From assembly GCA_946480815.1 (NCBI GenBank), contig CAMLLB010000006.1, positions 1 to 64,000 on the forward strand: a stretch of DNA of 64,000 nt. The letters run 5' to 3'. Position numbers and translations under genes: made by a program. How positions within the stretch are numbered: the stretch's first letter is position 1; each line of letters opens with the position of its first letter. This DNA comes from an uncultured Flavobacteriales bacterium (GTDB lineage Bacteria; Bacteroidota; Bacteroidia; Flavobacteriales; Crocinitomicaceae). The notes beneath the pieces were generated by a model. The model searched no databases. It worked only from the letters and a program-made list of their open reading frames with translations, and was not told where the DNA came from. Below, piece by piece: positions 33,683-42,212 of this stretch.

Positions 33683-35047
33683 CTACTTCCTTTCCAATAT
33701 CTTTTTTACTTCCGGAACAATCCGGTCAATATCTCCTGCACCAATTGTCAATACAACTGCACTTTCAATCGTTTTCACATATTCCAAAACCTGCTGCGGC
33801 GTCTTTAAGCTTGCTTTTGAACCGATCTTCCGAACCAATTCTTCGCTTGTAACACCCGGAATCGGCTCCTCTCTTGCCGGATAAATCGGCATAATAATCG
33901 CTTCATCCAATTTGCCCAGTTCATGAACAAATCCTTCTTCGAAATCACGTGTCCGGGAAAACAGATGGGGCTGAAAAATCCCAACTACTTTCTTATCCGG
34001 GTAAAGCAATCGAATAGAAGAAACCAGCGCTGCAATTTCAGTCGGATGATGCGCATAATCATCGATATAGATTAATTTCTCCGTTCTGACCTGGTATTCA
34101 AAGCGTCTTTTTACACCTTTGAATCCTTGCAATCCGGAACGAATTTCAGCTTCAGAGAGTCCCAATTCCTTGCATATGGTCGCAACTGCCAATGCATTCT
34201 CAGCATTGTGAATTCCCGGAAGACCTAAAACTACCTCTTTCCAAACCTGGTCGGCAAAATGAATATTCATCAAAAACCGGCCGTTTTCATAGTGCAATTC
34301 CGTTCCGTAAACCTGCGCATCAGACACGTTGATTCCATAAGAAATACCATGAAAACCAGTTTGACGAAGCGGAAGTCCGTATTTATAAACCAACAGGTGG
34401 TTTTCTTTATGCTTATCAGCATATTCCTGGAATCCTTCAATAAATGATTCGGTAGTACCGTAAATATCCAAATGGTCCGGGTCCATTGCCGTAATAATAC
34501 TTGCAACTGGTCTCAAACGCAGGAATGAACGATCGAATTCATCCGCTTCAATCACCGAATATTCCGCCGAAGCATTTACCAGTACATTGGAGTTAAAGTT
34601 GGAGGAAATTCCCCCAAGGAATGCAGAACATTTCAAATGTGACTGGCTCAAAACATAAGCCAGCATGGTGGAAGTAGTGGTTTTACCATGTGTCCCGGCG
34701 ACTCCAAGCCCTTTACTGGTCTGAGTGATCAATCCCAGTACCTCGCTTCTTTTCAAGACTTTGTGATTTTGCCGGACATACACCAATTCGCCCATAGTTG
34801 CAGGGATCGCAGGTGTGTATACTACCAATGTCGATTCCGTATCCCGGTATTCAGACGGAATATTCCCGCCCAAGTCTTCAAAATGGATAGAAATCCCTTC
34901 CTGCATCAACTCATCCGTCAAAGGAGACGGTGTTTTGTCGTAACCGGCCACATCAAAGCCCTTCGCTTTGAAATAGCGCGCCAGTGCCGACATTCCGATT
35001 CCGCCAATGCCTATGAAATAAAAGCGTTTTATGTTGTTTAAATTCAT
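33683..35047 (-). CDS. murC: UDP-N-acetylmuramate-L-alanine ligase
   Basis: 454 residues from the ATG at 35047 (MNLNNIKRFYFIGIGGIGMS); the open frame upstream to 35134 runs through the intergenic repeat and is not coding. MurC adds L-Ala to UDP-MurNAc using ATP. Motifs: GIGGIGMSALARY for the UDP-binding Rossmann region, ATP-binding AGTHGKTTTSTM, DEFDRSFLRLRP, DPDHLDIYG, and the C-terminal domain YIDDYAHHPTEI. Length fits MurC. Upstream lies a hairpin-rich spacer of 205 nt, so it may have its own processed 5' end although the genes continue in the same direction. Confidence 0.97.
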   Translation of the reverse strand: MNLNNIKRFYFIGIGGIGMSALARYFKAKGFDVAGYDKTPSPLTDELMQEGISIHFEDLGGNIPSEYRDTESTLVVYTPAIPATMGELVYVRQNHKVLKRSEVLGLITQTSKGLGVAGTHGKTTTSTMLAYVLSQSHLKCSAFLGGISSNFNSNVLVNASAEYSVIEADEFDRSFLRLRPVASIITAMDPDHLDIYGTTESFIEGFQEYADKHKENHLLVYKYGLPLRQTGFHGISYGINVSDAQVYGTELHYENGRFLMNIHFADQVWKEVVLGLPGIHNAENALAVATICKELGLSEAEIRSGLQGFKGVKRRFEYQVRTEKLIYIDDYAHHPTEIAALVSSIRLLYPDKKVVGIFQPHLFSRTRDFEEGFVHELGKLDEAIIMPIYPAREEPIPGVTSEELVRKIGSKASLKTPQQVLEYVKTIESAVVLTIGAGDIDRIVPEVKKILERK

Positions 35048-35049
35048 TT

Positions 35050-35236
35050 TTCCAAACCTCCCCCTTTGGAGGGGGACTGAGGGGGAGGATTCATTAAATC
35101 CTTTGATAAAATTCTCTTCCCGCCAATTATCCAATCATTCTACTTATCATTTCCAGGTTTGGAAGCAATTCAACTTTCCTCCCCCTTTGCACCTACGCTG
35201 AAGCTTCGGCGTAAGCGTTATCCCCCAAAGGGGGAA
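35050..35236. repeat. CCCCCTTTGGAGGGGG-type repeats between murG and murC
   Basis: Two parts: a CCTCCCCCTTTGGAGGGGG hairpin with following CTGAGGGGGAGG at about 35056-35090, and CCTCCCCCTTTG (about 35180) pairing with CAAAGGGGGAA (about 35224-35235) across a loop that itself has GCTGAAGCTTCGGC. G/C-rich elements like these recur in Bacteroidota genomes. They lie inside the dcw operon and should form strong mRNA structure. Confidence 0.7.
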
Positions 35237-35252
35237 TTGACCCTTCGCGTGC

Positions 35253-36356
35253 CTACACCAATTGTTCAATTACATCCACAATATCTGCCGTTGCATTCGG
35301 TTTTGCCATCCGTTTAATTGCAACACGCAATTCGTTCATTTTATCTGCATCATTCAGAACCTTGATCGCTTCTGAAATCAGTTGTTCTTTTGCCACATCA
35401 TCCTTGATGAGAATTGCAGCCTGATTTTTCACCAGTGCCATTGCATTCTTTGTCTGATGATCTTCCGAAACATTTGGAGAAGGAACCAGGATCGTCGGTT
35501 TTCCAACAATACACAATTCAGAAATAGACAGCGCACCCGCACGCGAAACAATTACATCTGCAAGGCCATATGCAGCATCCATTCGCGCGATGAAATCCGT
35601 CAAATAAACAGGCACTTTTTTTCGATTCTCCAATTCCTGCTTCATGGCTTCGAAATAATATTTTCCGCATTGCCACAACACCTGTACATTCCCTTCTTCC
35701 AACTCATTCAATCCATGCAACACTCCCTCATTTAAAGTTCGTGCCCCCAGACTTCCTCCCATCACCAGGATTGTTCGTTTGGCCGGATCCAATTCCGGAA
35801 ACTCTTTAAATGCCTCTTCTTTTGCAACTGATGTTCTATTCAATTCTTCACGAACAGGGTTTCCTGTTAAACGAATCGTTGCCGGAGGGAATACATTTTC
35901 CAGCCCTTCATAAGCCGTGCAAACGGCTTTCACTTTCTTGGACAGCAGCCGGTTTGTCTTTCCCGGGTAGGAATTCTGTTCCTGTATCAATGTCGGAATT
36001 CCAAGACGCTGCGCCATTTTCAAAGTCGGGCCACTTGCATAACCACCTACTCCAATGACAACCTCGGGTTTAAAATCCTTTAAGATATGCTTCGCCAATG
36101 AAAGGCTCTTTAGCAACTTGAAGGGAAGTGCCAGATTTTTCAGGGTCAATTTTCGTTGCAGACCAACAATCGGTAAGCCAACAATTTTATAACCGGCTGC
36201 AGGAACTTTTTCCATTTCCATTTTTCCTTCCGCACCAACAAAAAGAATTTCCGCGTTCGGGTTCCGTTTTTTGATCTCATTGGCAATGGCTAAGGCCGGA
36301 AAGATATGTCCACCTGTTCCACCACCCGATATCACTATTTTCTTTAATTCTTTCAT
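35253..36356 (-). CDS. murG: Lipid II synthase MurG
   Basis: 367 residues. Transfers GlcNAc from UDP-GlcNAc to lipid I at the inner face of the membrane. GT28 signatures are present: GGGTGGHIFPALAIA at residues about 10-24, IGVGGYASGPTLKMA, LIQEQNSYPGKTN, and the C-terminal MGGSLGARTLNEG, VIVSRAGALSISEL and SPNVSEDHQTKNA for the sugar nucleotide. Standard length. The ATG overlaps the ftsW stop (ATGA), so the two are coupled. Confidence 0.98.
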   Translation of the reverse strand: MKELKKIVISGGGTGGHIFPALAIANEIKKRNPNAEILFVGAEGKMEMEKVPAAGYKIVGLPIVGLQRKLTLKNLALPFKLLKSLSLAKHILKDFKPEVVIGVGGYASGPTLKMAQRLGIPTLIQEQNSYPGKTNRLLSKKVKAVCTAYEGLENVFPPATIRLTGNPVREELNRTSVAKEEAFKEFPELDPAKRTILVMGGSLGARTLNEGVLHGLNELEEGNVQVLWQCGKYYFEAMKQELENRKKVPVYLTDFIARMDAAYGLADVIVSRAGALSISELCIVGKPTILVPSPNVSEDHQTKNAMALVKNQAAILIKDDVAKEQLISEAIKVLNDADKMNELRVAIKRMAKPNATADIVDVIEQLV

Positions 36357-37528
36357 GCAAAAACAGGTTCAGATTCCACACTATTTTTTTCTTCTTGTTT
36401 TTGAGCAACCCCCTGCACAATTCCAATTCCAACACATGCCATGATCATTGCAGACCCTCCCATTGCCAGGAAAGGCATGTTTTGACCGGTAACAGGAAAA
36501 ATTCCCGTACACACCATCATATTTACAGCCGCCTGGGAAAGCAATAAAATTCCAATTCCCAAACAAACATAGGTCTCAAAGAGTTGATTCGCTCTAAGCG
36601 CGATTCGCATAATCCGATAGAGCAGAATGAGGTAGAACAGGATCAATATTATAGCGAAAAACGATCCGAATTCTTCTACAAAAGACGCATAGAAGAAATC
36701 GGCATAAGCTTCCGGTATAAATTCTTTCACTTTTCCTTTGCCAATTCCCTGACCGAAGAAACCACCCAAATAAATGGCCTGCTCCGCGTTATTCGCCTGC
36801 AGGTTCCCGGGAGAATCAATATCTGCATTTTCCTGGTACCGATTTTCCCAACGGTTCACCCATGTTTCGTAGCGCGGTAAGATATTCAGATCCGGTAAAG
36901 CCTTGTGCAAGCCAATGGCCATAACAAACAAGAGAATTCCGGCAAAAATGACTGAAAACAATTTGGAAAAAGGGACTCTTCCGAGGAAGAGCAAGGTAAA
37001 GCTGATCATAAACAGAATGGCGGCCGTTGAAAAGTTATCTTTAACAATCAACCCACAAATAATAACTATCGGCGCCATTACCGGTAAAAAGCCTTTTTTC
37101 CAATCATTCATTTCATCTTTCTTCTTGACCAACATGCGCGAAACATAGATCAGCAAAGCCAGTTTGGCAAAATCGGAAGACTGGAAGGTCAATCCCACAA
37201 ACGGGATCTTTACCCATCGACCGGCTTCATTTACTTTCGTTCCAAAGAAGAGAGTAAAAATCAACAACGCAATTGAGCCGTAATAAATGATCTTGGACAT
37301 TTTGGAAATGTACATCGGGTCGCGCTTATGCACCCAATACATGGCCAAAACAGCAAGAAGGATATATATAAAATGCTTGAATAAGTATTTAAATGGTGTT
37401 CCGCCCTCGATCTTTACCAAAATCGGAACAAAACTGTACACAGAAACCAATGAAAAGCCCAGTAAAATGAGTGTAATCACCCAAATCACCAGATCTCCTT
37501 TAAAATGCTTTCTTAAAAACGGTACCAT
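36353..37528 (-). CDS. ftsW: Septal peptidoglycan polymerase FtsW
   Basis: 391 residues, SEDS-family glycosyltransferase that polymerises lipid II with FtsI. About ten membrane segments; recognisable stretches are VKIPFVGLTFQSSDFAKLALLIYVSRML, KDNFSTAAILFMISF, NNAEQAIYLGGFFGQGIGKGKVKEFIPEAYADFFYASFVEEFG (with the conserved acidic loop) and VCTGIFPVTGQNMPFLAMGGSAM. Length fits FtsW more than RodA and the cluster position settles it. It starts 5 nt after the orphan gene stop and overlaps murG. Confidence 0.96.
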   Translation of the reverse strand: MVPFLRKHFKGDLVIWVITLILLGFSLVSVYSFVPILVKIEGGTPFKYLFKHFIYILLAVLAMYWVHKRDPMYISKMSKIIYYGSIALLIFTLFFGTKVNEAGRWVKIPFVGLTFQSSDFAKLALLIYVSRMLVKKKDEMNDWKKGFLPVMAPIVIICGLIVKDNFSTAAILFMISFTLLFLGRVPFSKLFSVIFAGILLFVMAIGLHKALPDLNILPRYETWVNRWENRYQENADIDSPGNLQANNAEQAIYLGGFFGQGIGKGKVKEFIPEAYADFFYASFVEEFGSFFAIILILFYLILLYRIMRIALRANQLFETYVCLGIGILLLSQAAVNMMVCTGIFPVTGQNMPFLAMGGSAMIMACVGIGIVQGVAQKQEEKNSVESEPVFA

Positions 37529-37533
37529 GTTAC

Positions 37534-38001
37534 TTATTGATGTAGCTTAACAAAGTTTTCGAATACTTCCATTTTGGTCTTCCATTCATTTCCCTGAACC
37601 GTGAAGAGCAAAATGTGTCTTGCCTGTTTTGTTTTTTTCAAAAATTCCAATGCATCTTCCAGCGACTCTGTTCCCGTCACCAAAGGCATAACGGAAATAA
37701 TGTCAGATGGAATGGAAAGTTGCGGATTATCGAACTGAGCACACCACTGCACGGAACGCAAAGTTTCGGGGTCCACTTGTGCCATTTCCTGGATATTGAT
37801 CTCATTCGACAACCAGAAAACAGGAAATGGGAACGTAGAAATTGTTGCAGAAAGTTCAACAATTGACGGCTTATACCACGTAAACACATCCATTCCCCAC
37901 AATTTACCCAAGGGTCTCAGGGACATTCTCTCCGCTGCGTCCAGGGATTCTTTTCGAGCCTGAAGCAGTTGAGCTTGCTGATCAACCTTTTTAATTTCCA
38001 T
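37534..38001 (-). CDS. Uncharacterised protein encoded between murD and ftsW
   Basis: 155 residues; I recognise no family. It has no signal peptide and no membrane segment; the N-terminal 30 residues are charged and helical (KVDQQAQLLQARKESLDAAERM), followed by a mixed fold with WGMDVFTWYKPSIVELSATI and FPVFWLSNEI. The spacing is tight on both sides (11 nt from the murD stop, 5 nt to ftsW), so it is part of the dcw operon and translated with it. Its place suggests a role in wall synthesis or division, perhaps as a cytoplasmic adaptor of FtsW. No motif supports a biochemical guess. Confidence 0.8.
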   Translation of the reverse strand: MEIKKVDQQAQLLQARKESLDAAERMSLRPLGKLWGMDVFTWYKPSIVELSATISTFPFPVFWLSNEINIQEMAQVDPETLRSVQWCAQFDNPQLSIPSDIISVMPLVTGTESLEDALEFLKKTKQARHILLFTVQGNEWKTKMEVFENFVKLHQ

Positions 38002-38012
38002 GACGCAACAGT

Positions 38013-39356
38013 TTAAAGTGAACGAACAGCCTCTTTAAATTGATTTCCTCTGTCTTCGTAATTTTCGAACAGATCAAAACTTGCACATGCCGGCGACAAC
38101 AAAACTGTTTCATCCTTTTTAGCCAAACGGTAACCGTAAGCAACCGCCTCCATGGCAGTACCTGCTTCCACGATTGTTTCCACATGACCGGAAAAAGTAT
38201 CGATGATCTTTTGATTGTCTTTTCCAAGGCAAATAATTGCTTTTACTTTTTCCTTTACCAGGTCGAGCAACTCGGAATAGTCATTTCCTTTATCAACACC
38301 TCCGACAATCCATACTGTAGGCTGCTCCATGCTTTCCAACGCAAACCAGGTTGAGTTTACGTTCGTTGCTTTGGAATCGTTGATAAATTCAATACCACAC
38401 ACCTTGGCTACAAATTCCAGGCGGTGTTCCACATTTACAAAGTCAGACAGACTTTCGCGCACGATTTCCTTGCGAATATCAAGGATTCTACCCGCCAGCC
38501 CTGAAGCCAGAGAGTTTTGGGTATTGTGCTTACCCTTCAATGCTAGTTCATGAATAGACATAGTGAATTGATTGTTAAAGTTTATGATGAGTTGTTTGTT
38601 TGCTACGTATCCTCCTTCTTCAAATTCCTGGGTCAGTGAAAAAGGAAGTTTTCTTGCCGGAATAGTACGTTTCTCTATTTCAGCCAATATTGTATTATCG
38701 TCTGCGTTGTAGATGAAGTAATCATCTGCAGTTTGGTTGTTCAGGATCCGGAACTTTGAATTCACATACAATTGCATGTTGTATTCATAGCGGTCCAAAT
38801 GGTCCGGGGTAATATTTGTCAGAATGGCAATTTCTGCTTTGAAATCTTCCATGTCATCCAACTGGAATGAACTCAGCTCCAGCACATAGATCTCATTCTC
38901 TTCCAAAGCCACTTGTTTCGCGAAACTGTATCCGACATTTCCTGCCAGCCCCACTTTCAATCCTGCTTTTTTGAGCATGTGATGAATCATCATCGTTGTG
39001 GTCGTTTTTCCGTTACTTCCGGTAATACACACTTTTTTAGCTGTCGTGAAATATCCTGCGAATTCGATCTCTGAAATCACTTTGATCCCTTTTTCACGAA
39101 TGGCTTTCATAACTGGTGCTTTCTCAGGAATTCCCGGAGATTTGATTACCAGGTCCGCTTCCAGGATCCGATCCATCGAATGTGTACCTTGTTCCCACTC
39201 CAATTGATATTCATTCAATTCGAACTGAAAAGAATCCTTGATCGTTCCGAAATCAGAAACAAAGACTTTTGCGCCTTTTACTTTTGCAAGGATCGCAGCA
39301 CCTACTCCGCTTTCGCCGGCGCCCAAAACAACTACTATTTTGTTCTGAATGTCCAT
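38013..39356 (-). CDS. murD: UDP-N-acetylmuramoylalanine-D-glutamate ligase
   Basis: 447 residues from the ATG at 39356 ([19 protein letters not shown]); a frame opening at 39383 begins upstream inside mraY. MurD adds D-Glu to UDP-MurNAc-L-Ala. Motifs: GAGESGVGAAI for UDP binding, ATP loop ITGSNGKTTTTMM, ELSSFQLDD, NITPDHLDRY, and the C-terminal FINDSKATN and WIVGGVDKGND. The start ATG shares a base with the mraY stop (TAATG), showing translational coupling. Confidence 0.97.
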   Translation of the reverse strand: MDIQNKIVVVLGAGESGVGAAILAKVKGAKVFVSDFGTIKDSFQFELNEYQLEWEQGTHSMDRILEADLVIKSPGIPEKAPVMKAIREKGIKVISEIEFAGYFTTAKKVCITGSNGKTTTTMMIHHMLKKAGLKVGLAGNVGYSFAKQVALEENEIYVLELSSFQLDDMEDFKAEIAILTNITPDHLDRYEYNMQLYVNSKFRILNNQTADDYFIYNADDNTILAEIEKRTIPARKLPFSLTQEFEEGGYVANKQLIINFNNQFTMSIHELALKGKHNTQNSLASGLAGRILDIRKEIVRESLSDFVNVEHRLEFVAKVCGIEFINDSKATNVNSTWFALESMEQPTVWIVGGVDKGNDYSELLDLVKEKVKAIICLGKDNQKIIDTFSGHVETIVEAGTAMEAVAYGYRLAKKDETVLLSPACASFDLFENYEDRGNQFKEAVRSL

Positions 39357-40609
39357 TAACGTAGTTTCAGAGTTACGATACATACAACGGCCAACAGGAT
39401 TGCAACAATCCAGAAACGTGAAACGATTTTCGCTTCATGCAGTCCTTTCTTCTGGTAATGATGATGCAATGGTGCCATTAAGAAAATCCGACGACCTTCA
39501 CCCAGCCTGCGCTTGGTATATTTGAAATAACCAACCTGCATGATCACTGACAAATTCTCGATCAGGAAGATTCCGCACAACACAGGGATCAATAATTCCT
39601 TTCGAATGGAAATCGCAAATACAGCGATGATTCCGCCCAAAGCCAAACTCCCCGTATCTCCCATAAAAACCTGTGCCGGATAACTGTTGTACCACAAGAA
39701 TCCGATACATGCTCCGACGAATGCCGCAATAAATATTACGAGCTCTTCCGCATACGGAACGTACATCACATTCAGGTAATCTGCGAAATGAACGTTGGAG
39801 GTCACATAAGCCAAAATTGCCAATGCAATCCCGGCAATCGCACTTGTTCCGGTGGCCAGACCATCGAGTCCATCCGTCATGTTTGCACCATTGGAAACCG
39901 CAATTACGACGATAATCACAAAAGGAATGAAAAGTGCCCAACCATACGATTTATCAATATCCCCGATCAACCAGTTGTAATTGAATTCGTTGTTTTTCAC
40001 GAATGGAATCGTAGTCGTCATGTCACGGGTTACAATCCATTTGGAAGGAATGGTATCCGATACCACATCTTTTGAATGCTGGTGCGTTACGAACGATTCT
40101 CCGGCCTGCAATTGGTAATTGGCAGATACCCGTTTGTGGACCTGTACATCCGGATGGAAATATAGGATCGATCCGACGATCACCCCAACTCCGATCTGTC
40201 CGACAACTTTGAATTTTCCCTTTAATCCTTCTTTATTCTTCTTGAATACTTTGATGTAATCATCTACAAACCCAATGATCCCTAACCAAACAGTTGCCAA
40301 CAACATGGTGAAGACATACACATTGTGCAACTTCGCAAATAACAAAGTCGGAATCAGGATTGCAGAAAGGATAATAATCCCTCCCATTGTAGGAGTTCCT
40401 GCTTTTTCCAATTGACCAGCCAATCCCAGGTCACGAACCGTTTCACCAATTTGCTGGCGACGTAACAAATTGATCAAACGTTTTCCGAAAATAATGGACA
40501 CGATCAGGGAAGTGATCAATGCCATTGCAGCTCTGAATGAGATGTAATGGAAAAGCCCTGCTCCAGGGAAGTCCAATTGTTCTAAATAATTAAAGAGGTA
40601 TGTTAACAT
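39356..40609 (-). CDS. mraY: Phospho-MurNAc-pentapeptide translocase MraY
   Basis: 417 residues, integral membrane enzyme that moves phospho-MurNAc-pentapeptide to undecaprenyl phosphate to form lipid I. Ten segments and the conserved cytoplasmic motifs: [28 protein letters not shown] (metal Asp residues), [13 protein letters not shown] and [12 protein letters not shown]. It is about 55 residues longer than Escherichia coli MraY because of an insertion at about residues 150-215 ([11 protein letters not shown] to NYNWLIGD), as seen in other Bacteroidota. It overlaps murD by one base. A 142-nt spacer with an 18-bp palindrome separates it from murE. Confidence 0.97.
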   Translation of the reverse strand: MLTYLFNYLEQLDFPGAGLFHYISFRAAMALITSLIVSIIFGKRLINLLRRQQIGETVRDLGLAGQLEKAGTPTMGGIIILSAILIPTLLFAKLHNVYVFTMLLATVWLGIIGFVDDYIKVFKKNKEGLKGKFKVVGQIGVGVIVGSILYFHPDVQVHKRVSANYQLQAGESFVTHQHSKDVVSDTIPSKWIVTRDMTTTIPFVKNNEFNYNWLIGDIDKSYGWALFIPFVIIVVIAVSNGANMTDGLDGLATGTSAIAGIALAILAYVTSNVHFADYLNVMYVPYAEELVIFIAAFVGACIGFLWYNSYPAQVFMGDTGSLALGGIIAVFAISIRKELLIPVLCGIFLIENLSVIMQVGYFKYTKRRLGEGRRIFLMAPLHHHYQKKGLHEAKIVSRFWIVAILLAVVCIVTLKLR

Positions 40610-40637
40610 AACTTTTTAGTATTAGTTTTTGCCACGA

Positions 40638-40655
40638 TCCCGATAGCTATCGGGA
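40638..40655. repeat. Perfect 18-bp palindrome TCCCGATAGCTATCGGGA
   Basis: Lies between murE and mraY. A nearly identical palindrome, TTCCGATAGCTATTGGAA, occurs after engB at 49718-49735, and the motif is common in Bacteroidota intergenic DNA. Confidence 0.8.
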
Positions 40656-40751
40656 CACGAATTTTTACTCGCTTAACAGGCTCGCTGAATGGCACAACAT
40701 ACTTGCTTTGCCCGTATGATAGTTTATCCATATTTATTACCTGTTTGTTCA

Positions 40752-42212
40752 TTATTTTTTTAGTTTATTGAAGTAATTTTTTACCACCTCGAAATCATCG
40801 AAAGGGTGTTTTACCCCGTTGATATCCTGGTACTTTTCGTGTCCCTTACCTGCAATCAGGATTATATCCTTGGGTTGCGCCAGGGAAACTGCAGTTTTAA
40901 TAGCCTGATCCCGATCCAAAATGGAAAGAACTTTCATCGTTTGATGTGCTTCCACACCTGCTTCCATTTGTCTTAGAATTTCAGTCGGATCTTCTGTTCG
41001 CGGATTGTCGGAAGTTAAAATGACCTTATCGCTCAATTCGCAGGCTATCCGAGCCATTTCCGGTCTTTTCAGCGCATCACGGTCACCACCGCAACCAACC
41101 ACCGTAATCACCTGTTCGTTTCTGGTCCGGATATTTTCAATGGTCTTCAGCACATTTTCCAATGCATCCGGTGTGTGTGCGTAATCCACAATTGCCGTGA
41201 TATCTGCTGTGCTTTTGGTAAACTGGAAACGACCGTCAACCGCTTCCAAACTGCTCAAAACCGTTAATACTTCTGTTGAATCTGAACCCAGCAATTGACT
41301 GATCCCATAAACAGTTGCAATGTTGTACGCATTGAAATCCCCGATAAGACGCGTCCACAATTCAATTCCGTTTACGGTCAGCAACAACCCGCTGAAGCTG
41401 TTTTCCAACACTTTTACTTTGAAATCGGCATGTGTTTTCAGGGCGAAAGTGGAAACTTTGGCTTTGGTATTCTGAACCATCACCATCCCATTCTTATCAT
41501 CTGCATTGACCAAAGCAAAAGCGTCTTTGCCTAATTCGTCAAAGAAGGTTTTCTTTGCTGCGATGTATTCTTTAAACGTTCCGTGATAATCCAAATGATC
41601 GTGCGTTATATTCGTAAACGCGCCGCCTTTAAAAACCAACCCCGCAATGCGGTGCTGAGAAATTGCGTGTGAGCTCACTTCCATAAAACAATGAGAACAT
41701 CCCTGTGCAACCATATCTGCCAACAATGCATTCAAAGCAATTTGGTCCGGAGTTGTATGCGTAGAAGGAATTACTTCTTTCCCGATTAAATTCACCACCG
41801 TTGAAAGCAAGCCTACTTTATATCCCAACCCGGTATACAAATCGTGCAAAAGCGTTGTTGTTGTTGTTTTACCATTTGTACCGGTAATTCCCACCAACTG
41901 TAAAGATTGGGAAGGATAGTCGTAAAACGCATGCGCCAATTCTCCCAAGGCCAAAGCTGTATTCGGAACAACGACTATCGTTACATGAGCCGGAACTTCA
42001 ACAGCTCTTTCTGCAACAATTGCCGTACAGCCTTTCTCTATTACCTGTGGAATAAAATCATGTGCATCCACCTGCGTGCCTTTCACTGCAACGAAAAGCG
42101 TTCCCGGAGTTGCCTTTCGGGAGTCTGAAACAAGCGCAGAGATCTCCACGTCAGCAGGTCCGATCCACTGAGTAACTTTCGTTGCCTTTACTATTTCATT
42201 GACTGTTTTCAT
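40752..42212 (-). CDS. murE: UDP-MurNAc-tripeptide ligase MurE (meso-DAP type)
   Basis: 486 residues. Adds the third amino acid to UDP-MurNAc-L-Ala-D-Glu. Motifs: ITGTNGKTTTTTLL for ATP, STHTTPDQ, EVSSHAI, NITHDHLDYHG, and DNPR at 402-405 within SDNPRTEDP, the signature for meso-diaminopimelate instead of lysine. So the peptidoglycan should be of the A1-gamma type common to Bacteroidota. The ATG overlaps the ftsI stop (ATGA). A spacer of 142 nt before mraY may allow an internal promoter or RNA processing. Confidence 0.97.
   Translation of the reverse strand: MKTVNEIVKATKVTQWIGPADVEISALVSDSRKATPGTLFVAVKGTQVDAHDFIPQVIEKGCTAIVAERAVEVPAHVTIVVVPNTALALGELAHAFYDYPSQSLQLVGITGTNGKTTTTTLLHDLYTGLGYKVGLLSTVVNLIGKEVIPSTHTTPDQIALNALLADMVAQGCSHCFMEVSSHAISQHRIAGLVFKGGAFTNITHDHLDYHGTFKEYIAAKKTFFDELGKDAFALVNADDKNGMVMVQNTKAKVSTFALKTHADFKVKVLENSFSGLLLTVNGIELWTRLIGDFNAYNIATVYGISQLLGSDSTEVLTVLSSLEAVDGRFQFTKSTADITAIVDYAHTPDALENVLKTIENIRTRNEQVITVVGCGGDRDALKRPEMARIACELSDKVILTSDNPRTEDPTEILRQMEAGVEAHQTMKVLSILDRDQAIKTAVSLAQPKDIILIAGKGHEKYQDINGVKHPFDDFEVVKNYFNKLKK

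Noticed and set aside
33683..35134. MurC starting at 35134 with a 29-residue extension
   Set aside because: The extension is translated from the CCCCCTTTGGAGGGGG repeat; the ATG at 35047 begins the normal MurC sequence MNLNNIKRFYFIGIGG.
39498..39941. 147-residue open frame on the minus strand inside mraY
   Set aside because: It is a Cys/Arg-rich shadow in another frame of mraY, which is certain.
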